Shown here: one piece after another, positions 6,000-13,437 of the stretch
Position numbering within the stretch: position 1 is the first letter of the stretch
Layout: every line of letters begins with the position of its first letter
Origin: Pusillimonas sp. UBA6240
GTDB taxonomy: Bacteria; Pseudomonadota; Gammaproteobacteria; Burkholderiales; Burkholderiaceae_B
Length of the DNA stretch: 17,042 nt
Direction of reading: 5' to 3'
Assembly (NCBI GenBank): GCA_002441445.1
Contig: DJWC01000004.1
Span: 124 to 17,165 of the forward strand
The notes under the pieces: model-generated
Databases searched by the model: none
What the model was told of the DNA's origin: nothing
Seen by the model: only the letters and a program-made list of their open reading frames with translations
Program-made: the position numbers and the translations under genes

Positions 6000-7286
6000 A
6001 TGAGCAAAATCGAAGTACGCAATATTTACAAAGTGTTCGGCCCCAATCCCGCGCGCTGGCTGGATGCGGCGCGCCGGGGCATGAGCAAGGAAGAGCTGCT
6101 GGCCAAGAGCGGCCACACGCTGGGCTTGCGCGATATCAGCCTGTCCATCGAAGAAGGCAGCATTTACGTCATCATGGGCCTGTCCGGGTCCGGCAAGTCG
6201 ACTCTGATACGGCATTTCAACCGCCTGATCGAGCCCAGCGCCGGCCAGATACTGGTGGACGGCGTGGACGTGGTTACGCTGGGCAAGTCGGCGCTGGAAA
6301 AATTCCGCCAGCAGAAAATGAGCATGGTGTTCCAGCGCTTCGGCCTGTTTCCGCATCGCACGGTCATCGAGAATGTCGCCTACGGCCTGAAGGTGCAGGG
6401 CATGGCCAGGCCGCAGCGGCGCGAGCGCGCGCAGCACTGGCTGGAACAGGTCGGCCTGGCGGGGTTCGAGAACCAATACCCGCATCAATTGTCCGGCGGC
6501 ATGCAGCAGCGCGTGGGCCTGGCGCGCGCCCTGGCGACGGACGCCGAGATCCTGTTGATGGACGAGGCTTTCTCGGCGCTGGATCCTTTGATACGCCGCG
6601 AAATGCAGGATCAATTGCTGCAACTGCAGGCGCAGTTGAACAAGACCATCGTCTTCATCACCCACGACCTGGACGAGGCCCTGCGCCTGGGCAACCGCAT
6701 CGCCATCCTCAAAGGGGGCGAACTGGTTCAGGAGGGCACGCCGGAGGATATCCTGCTTGCGCCCGCCAACGATTACGTCCAATCCTTCCTGCAGGACGTC
6801 AATCGCGGCAAGGTGCTCAATGCCACGCACGCCTGCAGCGAACCCGCCCTCACATTCACCATGCGCACCCGGCCGGCCCATGCCGCCGAACGCATGGCCG
6901 CCCGCAACTATGGGTACACCGCGGTGCTCGATGGCAAGCGCCTGGCGGGCATACTGACCAAAGAGGCGGTCGAACGCGCGGCGCGCGCCGGCGCGCGCGA
7001 CATATCCGCCTATGTGGAGGATATGGCTTCGGTGCCGGCCACCGCGGGCCTGGACGAAGTGCTGTGCAGGATGCTGCGCAGCACCGAGCCGCTGGCCGTC
7101 ACCGGCGAGAACGATGAGTTTCTCGGCCTGCTGTCGCGCAGCAAGGTCGTGGAGCTGGTCACGCCGGCCCTGGAGGGCGGCGCATCATCGGCGGAGGGCG
7201 GGGACGACGGGTGCGACCAGGATGCCGGGAACGCCGAGGGCGGCGGGACGGCGGACCCGCCTCTGGCCAAGCGCAGCGCCGCCTGA
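6000..7286 (+). CDS. proV: Glycine betaine/choline ABC transporter ATP-binding protein with CBS domains (ProV family)
   Basis: A 428-residue cytoplasmic ATPase that powers the transporter. The nucleotide-binding domain shows Walker A GLSGSGKST (60-68), the Q-loop FQRFGLFPH (111-119), signature LSGGMQQR (164-171), Walker B ILLMDE (184-189) and the switch histidine in FITHDLDEA (H222). The N-terminal stretch up to residue 45, with MSKEELLAKSG, is the usual ProV/OpuAA extension. Residues about 270-390 fit a pair of CBS domains, which in OpuA act as ionic-strength sensors; sensing here is inferred from the family. The last ~35 residues are a Gly/Asp/Ala-rich, probably disordered tail. The start has GGAGG-like sequence upstream. 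The gene ends the operon and converges with the MATE gene 97 bp away; only a weak 8-bp long-loop stem (7305-7312 with 7353-7360) lies between. Confidence 0.94.
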   Translation: MSKIEVRNIYKVFGPNPARWLDAARRGMSKEELLAKSGHTLGLRDISLSIEEGSIYVIMGLSGSGKSTLIRHFNRLIEPSAGQILVDGVDVVTLGKSALEKFRQQKMSMVFQRFGLFPHRTVIENVAYGLKVQGMARPQRRERAQHWLEQVGLAGFENQYPHQLSGGMQQRVGLARALATDAEILLMDEAFSALDPLIRREMQDQLLQLQAQLNKTIVFITHDLDEALRLGNRIAILKGGELVQEGTPEDILLAPANDYVQSFLQDVNRGKVLNATHACSEPALTFTMRTRPAHAAERMAARNYGYTAVLDGKRLAGILTKEAVERAARAGARDISAYVEDMASVPATAGLDEVLCRMLRSTEPLAVTGENDEFLGLLSRSKVVELVTPALEGGASSAEGGDDGCDQDAGNAEGGGTADPPLAKRSAA

Positions 7287-7383
7287 GGAGCAGCGCCGTC
7301 CGGGCGCCCCGCCTGCGCCTTGGCCGCCGGCCGGAATCAGGCTGCGAGGCCCGCGGGGCGGTCGGCCCGCGCAAACGCGAAGG

Positions 7384-8805
7384 TCACGCCCTCGGTCCTG
7401 AGGCGAGACGGGCATGCAGGCGCACTATGCGCCCATACCAGAAGAACAGCAGGGCGGCCGACAGTCCTAGCCCCAGCAGGGCCATCAGCCACATCGTACC
7501 TGCCCCCGTGGGGGCGCCGGGCGCTACGGCCTGCACGACGGCCCCGAGCGCACCCGCCGCCGGCCCAAAGCCCAGCCACCAGCCGCCGATCAGGCCCAGC
7601 CCGGTCAGGGCGAAGACTTGCAGGACCAACGGCACCACCGCCACCTTGTAGGCGCGCAGCAAATACGAGCCTATGCACTGCATCGAATCGCAGAGATGGA
7701 ACCAGGGCAGCAGCTGCAGCAAGGCCAGCGCCACCGCGGCCACTCGCGCCTGGTCCGTGTAAAGCGAGAGTATCTGCTCTTTGGCGAGAATCAATACGGT
7801 AGCGGTTACCGCGGCGCCGACGGCGACGATGGCGATGCCCGCTGAGCCGGTCTGGCGCGCTCTGCGCAGGTCGCGGGCGCCTATGGCCTGGGCGGTCAGC
7901 GATGCGGAAGCGATGCCGACCGCCATCGGCATCATGTAGCATAAGGCGGCCAGATTGGCCATGATTTGATGGCCGCCTGTTACATACATCCCCTCGCGCG
8001 CCACCAGCAGCGCCATGAAGCTGAAGGCGCAGATCTCGATCAGGTAGGAGCCGCCCATGGGCAGGCCCAGGCGCAGCAATTCTTTTTGACTGCGCCAGTC
8101 GGGCCGGCCCAGGGTGGGCTTGAAGCGCAGATAGTGGGGGTCGTGGTAGATGGTCCAAAGCCCGGCCGCCAGTGTCAGCCAGCCCACCAGGGCGGTTGAC
8201 AGCCCCGCGCCCGGGGCGCCCAGCGCGGGCATGCCCAGCTTGCCGAAAATGAACAGCCAGTTGAACAGCAGCTTGAAGGCGATGCTGGCCAGGTTGATGA
8301 CCATGACGGTCTTGGGCTTGGATACCGCGGTGCATAGCGCGTAAATGCTGCGGAAGACCAGCGTGGCCGGCAGCGCCAGAGCCAGGGCGCGCAGATACCA
8401 GGTAACGCCCCGGCGTACGGACGGCTCGACCTCGCCGGACAAGGACAGCCAGACGTCGGGAAAAAGCATGGCGATGATGCCGAACAAGGACAGGCCCAGC
8501 GCCAGCCAAACTCCTTGCCCCCATGCCCGTCCCACTTCCAGATAGCGTTCGCCGCCGAAATGCTGGGCGATGATGGGAATCAGCGCGTGCACGATGCCCA
8601 TCAGGCCTATGAAGACGGTAAGGTAAATGGAGACGGCCAGCGCCATCGCCTGCAGGTCGGCGGCGCTGGCGTGGCCGGCCATGGCGGTGTCCATCACGCC
8701 GAATACGATGCCCGCCCAGGAGCTGACCAGAACCGGCCATGCCTGATGCAGGATGTCTTTGATGCGTGCAGCGAAACCCATGGGGCGCCCGGTGGGTGTG
8801 GTCAC
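7384..8805 (-). CDS. MATE-family multidrug/cation antiporter
   Basis: A 473-residue, 12-helix inner-membrane exporter of the MATE (NorM-like) family. The opening PVLVSSWAGIVFGVMDTAMAGH, with aspartate in helix 1, is the typical MATE start. Related segments recur after the midpoint (GLPMGGSYLIEICAFSF; IMANLAALCYMMPMAVGIASA), reflecting the two six-helix halves. Such proteins expel cationic drugs or metabolites using Na+ or H+. The chosen start is GTG at 8805, whose bases overlap the TGA of the upstream glycosyltransferase gene (GTGA), a common sign of translational coupling. An ATG at 8781 is the alternative but has no ribosome site. The substrate is unknown. Confidence 0.9.
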   Translation of the reverse strand: MTTPTGRPMGFAARIKDILHQAWPVLVSSWAGIVFGVMDTAMAGHASAADLQAMALAVSIYLTVFIGLMGIVHALIPIIAQHFGGERYLEVGRAWGQGVWLALGLSLFGIIAMLFPDVWLSLSGEVEPSVRRGVTWYLRALALALPATLVFRSIYALCTAVSKPKTVMVINLASIAFKLLFNWLFIFGKLGMPALGAPGAGLSTALVGWLTLAAGLWTIYHDPHYLRFKPTLGRPDWRSQKELLRLGLPMGGSYLIEICAFSFMALLVAREGMYVTGGHQIMANLAALCYMMPMAVGIASASLTAQAIGARDLRRARQTGSAGIAIVAVGAAVTATVLILAKEQILSLYTDQARVAAVALALLQLLPWFHLCDSMQCIGSYLLRAYKVAVVPLVLQVFALTGLGLIGGWWLGFGPAAGALGAVVQAVAPGAPTGAGTMWLMALLGLGLSAALLFFWYGRIVRLHARLASGPRA

Positions 8806-10556
8806 GAATTCCCGACGCGCAGCAGGCGGAACATTTCATGGCGGTCGGCGCCGCGCTTGCCGACCCACAGGACGCGTTCGGCGTCCGAATAAGCGGCTGT
8901 GCCGTTTTCCACGTCTTCCGGCGAAGTCTGCTGCAGGATCAGCGTGCAGTTGGAGTTATAGCTGAAATCAATGCCGTTGAAGACCAGGAAGGACGCCCGC
9001 TGGCCGGTCCCCACGCCGAGCGCGCGCACGCATTCGCCCGGCCTGCGGTGGTTTTCCAGCGCGCCGGCCAGTTGCGCGGACACGCTGCGGTAGCTGCGCA
9101 CGTAGTCCAGCGCCGGCATCCACAGGGTCACCAGCAGCAGCCAGGTGACGATCAGCCCCCCCGCCGACAGCACGGTGCCGCGCCACAGGCCCGCGGGCTT
9201 GGTATGCAGGCGCCAGCGTACCAGTGCGATCCAGGCCAGGGTGCCCAGTACCGCCACCAGCACCGCCAGCCAGGAAATGGAGACATCGTAGCCGCGTGTC
9301 TGCCGGGCGATATTATGGGCGATCTGCCTGGGCCAGCCGGTATTCAGCGCTATCCAGCCCAGCCACACCGTGGCGGTGGTCAGCGAAAAGCACATGACGG
9401 CGAACCAGTCCAATGAATTGACCACGCCGCGGCGCAGGGTGGGCAGGGCGAAGGCCGCCAGCACGGCGGCCGGCACCGCCATCAGGCTGTATTCGGGCTC
9501 GAAAGCGTCCACCAGGCAAAACATGACCGCCAGCGGCCAGAAGGCGAACATCAGGGGTATCCAGATGTGCGGCGCGGCCAGCCACGAACGCCAGCGCCAG
9601 ATGGCCAGCAGGGCGAATGGCCAGGTGGGCCATAGGAACCACGGCAAGTCGCGCAATATGCTCAGCACTTCCCGGTAGCGCGGCCAGCCGAAGGAGCTGA
9701 AGTTCCATATCAGCCAGTTGCGGGTCCAGAATTCGCCCAGGTTGCGGGCCGGTATCCACCACAACAGGATGAGGACGGCGCTGATGGCGGCGCTCAGCAG
9801 CAGCCACTGCTTCTCGCGCCATAGCGCCGTCCTGGGTGCAAAGGCGCAGGCCACGGCCAGCATGATGGGCAGGGAGCCGATCCAGCCGCGGGTCAGGAAG
9901 GCGGCGGCGATGGCCAGGCCCAGGGTAATGGAGCCGGAGACGGGGTGGTCCAGCATGCGCGCCACGGAATAAAAGGCCAGGGCCTGGAAAGCGATCAAGG
10001 CCGGGACTTCGGAGGTTTCGTGCATGCGCCAGACGATGCCCACCGTGGCGACGATGAGCAGCAGGGCGGCGTCCGCGATCATGCGCCCATAATCCTGCAC
10101 GGTGGGTTCGCCGCCGAAGGGCAGGGCAAGGGGCTGGGGTTCAGGCCGCCGGCCCAGCAGGTAGGTGCCATACCATACCGAGGCGGTCAGCAGGCCGAAC
10201 CACAGGAAATTGGGCAGGCGCGAGGCGATGATGGCGGCATCCAGCCTGGAAGTGAAAAGCTCGAAGAAGGGCGAGAACAGCCAGATGCTGGCGGCGCCCA
10301 TCCAGGTGGGCAAGGGTCCGTCCTGGGCATGCGCCAGGACGCCGATCTGCGGCAGCAGCCATGCCATGCCGCCGTCCTGCAGGGCGGTCATCATGGCGGC
10401 CAGGCCCACCACATCGTCCGTCTTCCATGGATCCCTGAAGAACAGGCCCGCCAATATATAGATGACGCCGACCACGAGCAGGAAAAGCCGGGGCAGCTTG
10501 ACGGTGGCGGTGGCTGTCAGCCGGGCCGGTGTGGAAAGGGGATCGCTGGAAGACAC
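8802..10556 (-). CDS. GT-C/ArnT-like membrane glycosyltransferase (PMT superfamily)
   Basis: A large polytopic membrane protein of 584 residues with about 11-12 hydrophobic helices and a soluble C-terminal domain. After helix 1 it has FFRDPWKTDD (about 39-48). This acidic first periplasmic loop matches the place of the catalytic acidic residue in ArnT/PMT-type transferases that use undecaprenyl-phosphate sugars. The C-terminal ~110 residues carry two cysteines, as in periplasmic domains of this superfamily. It may modify lipid A or another envelope glycan; the sugar and acceptor are not visible. The frame is open to 10631, but that part contains the rpmE terminator, so GTG at 10556 is preferred, although its ribosome site is weak. 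It is coupled to the MATE gene by GTGA overlap. Confidence 0.72.
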   Translation of the reverse strand: MSSSDPLSTPARLTATATVKLPRLFLLVVGVIYILAGLFFRDPWKTDDVVGLAAMMTALQDGGMAWLLPQIGVLAHAQDGPLPTWMGAASIWLFSPFFELFTSRLDAAIIASRLPNFLWFGLLTASVWYGTYLLGRRPEPQPLALPFGGEPTVQDYGRMIADAALLLIVATVGIVWRMHETSEVPALIAFQALAFYSVARMLDHPVSGSITLGLAIAAAFLTRGWIGSLPIMLAVACAFAPRTALWREKQWLLLSAAISAVLILLWWIPARNLGEFWTRNWLIWNFSSFGWPRYREVLSILRDLPWFLWPTWPFALLAIWRWRSWLAAPHIWIPLMFAFWPLAVMFCLVDAFEPEYSLMAVPAAVLAAFALPTLRRGVVNSLDWFAVMCFSLTTATVWLGWIALNTGWPRQIAHNIARQTRGYDVSISWLAVLVAVLGTLAWIALVRWRLHTKPAGLWRGTVLSAGGLIVTWLLLVTLWMPALDYVRSYRSVSAQLAGALENHRRPGECVRALGVGTGQRASFLVFNGIDFSYNSNCTLILQQTSPEDVENGTAAYSDAERVLWVGKRGADRHEMFRLLRVGNS

Positions 10557-10590
10557 TGTGCGCTGGTAATAATGGAAGACAGGGTATCTT

Positions 10591-10620
10591 AAATTAAAAA
10601 GGCAGCCCGAAGGCTGCCTG
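10591..10620 (-). terminator. Rho-independent terminator of rpmE
   Basis: On the minus strand a 7-bp stem (GGCAGCC and GGCTGCC, 10601-10607 with 10612-10618) closes on a TTCG tetraloop. It is followed directly by TTTTTAATTT (10591-10600). It lies 27 bp past the rpmE stop codon. The stem, stable loop and T-run make it the only clear intrinsic terminator in the window. Confidence 0.88.
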
Positions 10621-10647
10621 TGGCGATGCAAGCGGACCCTGGCGGGT

Positions 10648-10914
10648 TTACGATGCCTTGCGCGTCGTGCCGGCGGTACGGGCGAAACGGGCGCGGAATT
10701 TCTCGACGCGGCCGGTTTCCACGATGCGCGTCTGGGCGCCGGTGTAGAAGGGATGCGATTCCGAAGTCACGTCGCACTTGAACAAGGGGTAGGTCTTGCC
10801 GTCGAGCTCGATGGTTTCGCGGCTGGAAAGCGTGGAGCGCGAAATGAACTTGGCGCCGGTCTGCTGATCCAGAAACACCACTTCGCGGTATTCGGGGTGG
10901 ATGCCTTCTTTCAT
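10648..10914 (-). CDS. rpmE2: 50S ribosomal protein L31, type B (bL31, zinc-independent)
   Basis: An 88-residue ribosomal protein starting MKEGIHPEYREVVFLDQQTG. It has the L31 features GAKFISRSTL, the DGKTYPLFKCDVTSESHPFYTG segment and a basic tail. It lacks the CxxC pairs of the zinc-binding type A protein, and its longer length also marks type B. In many bacteria the two types replace one another under zinc limitation; here no Zur-like site was recognised upstream, and whether a type A copy exists elsewhere is unknown. The gene has its own predicted promoter (11032-11060), a leader of about 110 nt with a 9-bp hairpin, and an intrinsic terminator. It is therefore probably a separate transcription unit. 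Confidence 0.95.
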   Translation of the reverse strand: MKEGIHPEYREVVFLDQQTGAKFISRSTLSSRETIELDGKTYPLFKCDVTSESHPFYTGAQTRIVETGRVEKFRARFARTAGTTRKAS

Positions 10915-10974
10915 GATCTGGGGTTCCTGTGTATTTCCGAAAAATCGGGTCGCCAGCTAGCAAAGCGTTGTGGT

Positions 10975-10998
10975 TCCATATTGCGATTTCAATATGGA
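10975..10998 (-). promoter_or_regulatory. Stem-loop in the L31 mRNA leader
   Basis: TCCATATTG (10975-10983) and CAATATGGA (10990-10998) form a perfect 9-bp stem with a 6-nt loop. It lies about 60-85 nt before the L31 start codon on the transcribed strand, and no T-run follows. Feedback control of L31 synthesis through leader RNA is known in other bacteria, so this is a candidate control element; that role is inferred from position only. Confidence 0.5.
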
Positions 10999-11031
10999 TA
11001 GCCCTAGCCACGTATCCAAACTTAGCCAAGT

Positions 11032-11060
11032 ATTCTAGCTGATATCGGCATCACGCGCAA
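11032..11060 (-). promoter_or_regulatory. Predicted sigma70 promoter of the L31 gene
   Basis: On the minus strand TTGCGC (11055-11060) is followed after 17 bp by TAGAAT (11032-11037). The -10 matches five of six consensus bases and the -35 three. Transcription would begin near 11025. The -10 box is identical to that proposed for rpmB. Confidence 0.5.
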
Positions 11061-11100
11061 ATAATTCCGGTAGGCAATAATTCCGGCAGGCAATGCCTGC
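11060..11100. repeat. 16-bp tandem duplication followed by a 6-bp hairpin
   Basis: AATAATTCCGGTAGGC (11060-11075) is repeated at 11076-11091 with one change. The second copy supplies the left arm of a hairpin GCAGGC-AAT-GCCTGC (11086-11100). It lies 63 bp past the radC stop and just upstream of the predicted L31 promoter, whose -35 box ends at the first repeat base. On the radC transcript the stem has no T-run, so termination is doubtful. Confidence 0.55.
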
Positions 11101-11162
11101 GATATTGGCGCAAGGCCTCGCAAGGGCGCCCGGTCAAAGAAGGCAGGCCTGGGCTGCATTCT

Positions 11163-11873
11163 TCACAGCAGCCCGCGTTCGGCCAGCGATACGGCCCCGG
11201 AGCCGGTGACGATCAGGTGGTCCAGCAGGCGGATGTCGACCAGGGCGAGCGCCTGTTTCAGATGGCGGGTGAGGGCTAGGTCCGCTTCGCTGGGTTCGGC
11301 GATGCCCGAAGGGTGGTTATGGGCCAGGATCAGCGCGGCGGCATGGTGCTTCAGGCCGGACTTGATGACTTCGCGGGGATATACGGATGCTTGCGTCAAC
11401 GTACCGCGGGAAATTTCTTCAGTGGTGATCAGGCGGAACTGGCTGTCCAGGTACAGGGCCATGCAGTGCTCCACCGAAAGATGGCCCAGCTTGGCGGTGC
11501 AATAATGCTTCACCCGCAAAGGCTGGTCCAGCGCCTGGCCGGCCTTCAGCCCTTCCTCGAGCGAGCGGCGGTTCAGCTCGTTGATGGCCATCAGTTCGCA
11601 GGCTTTTGCGGCGCCCAGGCCGGGTATGGCCAGCAAGGCCTGGGCGTCCGCCGACAGCAGACCGCGCAGTCCGTCGAATTGTTCGATCAGCCTGCGCGCC
11701 AGGCTGACCGCATCGCAGCCTTTGAACCCGGTGCGCAGGATGATGGCCAACAGTTCGGGTGAAGTCAGGACATGGGCGCCATGCGCAAGCAGGCGCTCGC
11801 GCGGGCGTTCGTGGCTGGGCAGGCTGGTGTCGACGGTCAAGGCGGGCTCCAGTGGGGAATGGCGATCAAGCAC
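11163..11873 (-). CDS. radC: RadC family (UPF0758/JAB-domain) protein
   Basis: A 236-residue protein from GTG at 11873. The N-terminal part has the LPSHERPRERLL start (18-29) and a helix-hairpin-helix-like segment AIPGLGAAKA (82-91). The C-terminal JAB/MPN domain has the metal-binding motif HNHPSG (185-190) and PSEAD (194-198), giving the two histidines, serine and aspartate of a JAMM site. The name reflects an old link to DNA repair in E. coli that was later withdrawn; the true role is unknown. Neither start has strong support: GTG at 11873 lacks a ribosome site, while TTG at 11840 has GGAG six bases upstream and would still include the whole conserved part. Length agrees with the family's usual 220-240 residues. 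Confidence 0.92.
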   Translation of the reverse strand: MLDRHSPLEPALTVDTSLPSHERPRERLLAHGAHVLTSPELLAIILRTGFKGCDAVSLARRLIEQFDGLRGLLSADAQALLAIPGLGAAKACELMAINELNRRSLEEGLKAGQALDQPLRVKHYCTAKLGHLSVEHCMALYLDSQFRLITTEEISRGTLTQASVYPREVIKSGLKHHAAALILAHNHPSGIAEPSEADLALTRHLKQALALVDIRLLDHLIVTGSGAVSLAERGLL

Positions 11874-11926
11874 ACTGTAAACGCGCAGGCCACCAGGTCG
11901 GCCGCCGAGCGCAGCCTTTTGTCCAT
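11837..11926 (-). other. Doubtful 29-codon ORF overlapping the radC start
   Basis: On the minus strand an ATG at 11926 opens MDKRLRSAADLVACAFTVCL and stops at 11837. It lies in the short gap between the amidase gene and radC and overlaps the first radC codons in another frame. Its stop (TGA) overlaps the alternative radC TTG start as TTGA. The first dozen residues recall the start of CoA-transferase alpha subunits, but the rest does not fit. There is no clear ribosome site. It may be a gene remnant, a coupling leader or chance. Confidence 0.15.
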
Positions 11927-11959
11927 CGTGGCTAGTACATCATCCCTGAAATATCCCGT

Positions 11960-13399
11960 TCACCGCGCCGCGGCGGGCGGCTGAAAGCCGAGGTCGGCCA
12001 AGGTCGGCACATCAAGAGCCGACTCCACGATTTCCGCCGCATCCAGCAGGTAGGCTTCATCGAACCACCGCGCCGCCAATTGCAGCCCGACCGGCAATCC
12101 CGAATTCGCATACCCGCAAGGAATGGATATGGCGGGATGCCCCGTCATATTGAAGCCCAGCGTATAGGGATACCATTCGGCGCGCACGGTTCCCGTCGGC
12201 CGCTGATTGATAGTGACTGGTTCATGCGGATGCTGTGTGTGAGGCAAGGGGGGCGCCGACATGGTGGGCGAAACAATGAGATCGAATTTCTCGAAAATCG
12301 CCTGCACGCGCTGGAAGGCGAGGGATCGCTCGGCCAAGGCGTCCAGGTACTGCTCACCCTTATGTTCCAATCCGCGCTCAAAATGGGTCAGCAGGGATGG
12401 ATCGATTTCTCGCATCCGCGCCGGGTCGACGCCGCGCAGGCTTCGGACTACTCGGCTTTCCATCAAGACGAGAAAATGCCGCTCCAGCCGCGCGAAATCC
12501 AGCGCCACTTCTTCCACGCGGGCTCCCAGCGCTTCCATTTCACGCACTGCCGCGGAACACAGTCGCAGCACCTCGGCATCCAGCTCTTTGTTGCCGCACT
12601 TCGGCAGCCATGCCACCCTGACCCCTTCCAGGCTTTGACACTTTCGAGAGGGTGGCCGCGCGGCCTGGCTGTAGGGATCGAGCGGATGTCCGCCTTCGAG
12701 GACTTCGTAGAAAAGCCGCAGATCGGCAACATTCCTGGCCAGCGGGCCTGTGTGCGCGGTGACGCCAAACAGGTCCTGAGCTTGATGATCGGGTACGGAA
12801 CCTATGGTGGGTTTTAACCCCACTACGCCGCAGCAGGCCGCCGGAATCCTTATGGACCCGCCTCCATCCGTTCCCAAAGCAATAGGGTTCATACCCAGCG
12901 CGACCGACACAGCAGCTCCGCCGCTGGAGCCCCCGCTTGTGACGGCGGGGCTGAAAGGATTGAGCGTCAATCCAGACACTGGCGATACGGTGAATGCCTT
13001 GTGTGCGAGTTCAGGAGTGGCGGTCTTGCCCAGCAATATGCCGCCTGCGGCACGTGTGCGCGCCACAGCGAGATTGTCTTCCTGCGGCAAGAATGGCGGC
13101 AAAACGGCGGATCCGTATCGGGTCGGCACACCTTTGCAGTTCGTCACGTCCTTTGCGGAATAAGGCAGGCCAAGCAAAGGCGGGATATCGACGCCGCTCT
13201 CCAGTATGCGCTGTGCCGCCCGGGCCGCCTCTCGCGCCTGATCCTCGACGACGCAGACGAATGCGTTGGCTTTATTGCAATCGGCGATCCGGGCAAGCAT
13301 CGCATCCACGACCTCTATGACGGATACTTCCTTTTGGCGAATTCTCCGGGACAGTTCGATTGCCGACCAACTGTGAATTTCACGCATGTCTTTACTCAT
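11960..13399 (-). CDS. Amidase-signature family hydrolase
   Basis: A cytoplasmic 479-residue enzyme of the amidase-signature family, which hydrolyses carboxylic amide bonds. The Ser-Ser-Lys catalytic triad is visible: lysine in PYSAKDV (K83), serines in SGGSSGG (S158/S159), and the nucleophile in TDGGGSIRIPA (S182). The C-terminal NMTGHPAISIPCG and GLPVGLQL segments are also typical. It lacks the features that would tie it to GatA, and the substrate is not evident. The start at 13399 (MSKDMREIHSW) has GAGAG just upstream. An earlier ATG at 13441 overlaps the Bug stop codon as ATGA and would add 14 residues. It ends a unit with a Bug receptor and an FAH-family enzyme, suggesting it acts on the imported compound or on an intermediate of its breakdown. 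Confidence 0.9.
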   Translation of the reverse strand: MSKDMREIHSWSAIELSRRIRQKEVSVIEVVDAMLARIADCNKANAFVCVVEDQAREAARAAQRILESGVDIPPLLGLPYSAKDVTNCKGVPTRYGSAVLPPFLPQEDNLAVARTRAAGGILLGKTATPELAHKAFTVSPVSGLTLNPFSPAVTSGGSSGGAAVSVALGMNPIALGTDGGGSIRIPAACCGVVGLKPTIGSVPDHQAQDLFGVTAHTGPLARNVADLRLFYEVLEGGHPLDPYSQAARPPSRKCQSLEGVRVAWLPKCGNKELDAEVLRLCSAAVREMEALGARVEEVALDFARLERHFLVLMESRVVRSLRGVDPARMREIDPSLLTHFERGLEHKGEQYLDALAERSLAFQRVQAIFEKFDLIVSPTMSAPPLPHTQHPHEPVTINQRPTGTVRAEWYPYTLGFNMTGHPAISIPCGYANSGLPVGLQLAARWFDEAYLLDAAEIVESALDVPTLADLGFQPPAAAR

Positions 13400-13437
13400 T
13401 GCTCTCGTTGCTTTGACGCCGGCGGGGAATCGATATG

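Noticed and set aside
5391..6881. A 496-codon minus-strand frame opposite proW/proV
   Set aside because: It is antisense to two genes with complete motifs and has repetitive His/Gln/Asp-rich composition typical of antisense shadows.
5252..7117. A 621-codon plus-strand frame spanning proW and proV
   Set aside because: It runs out of frame across two clear transporter genes, has His/Arg/Ala/Gly-rich shadow composition, and shows no domain.
7287..7383. Bidirectional terminator between the convergent proV and MATE genes
   Set aside because: Only an 8-bp GC stem with a 40-nt loop and no T-run on either strand could be found.
10557..10631. N-terminal extension of the glycosyltransferase from the ATG at 10631
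   Set aside because: This stretch contains the L31 terminator hairpin and T-run, and the encoded residues are not signal- or membrane-like.
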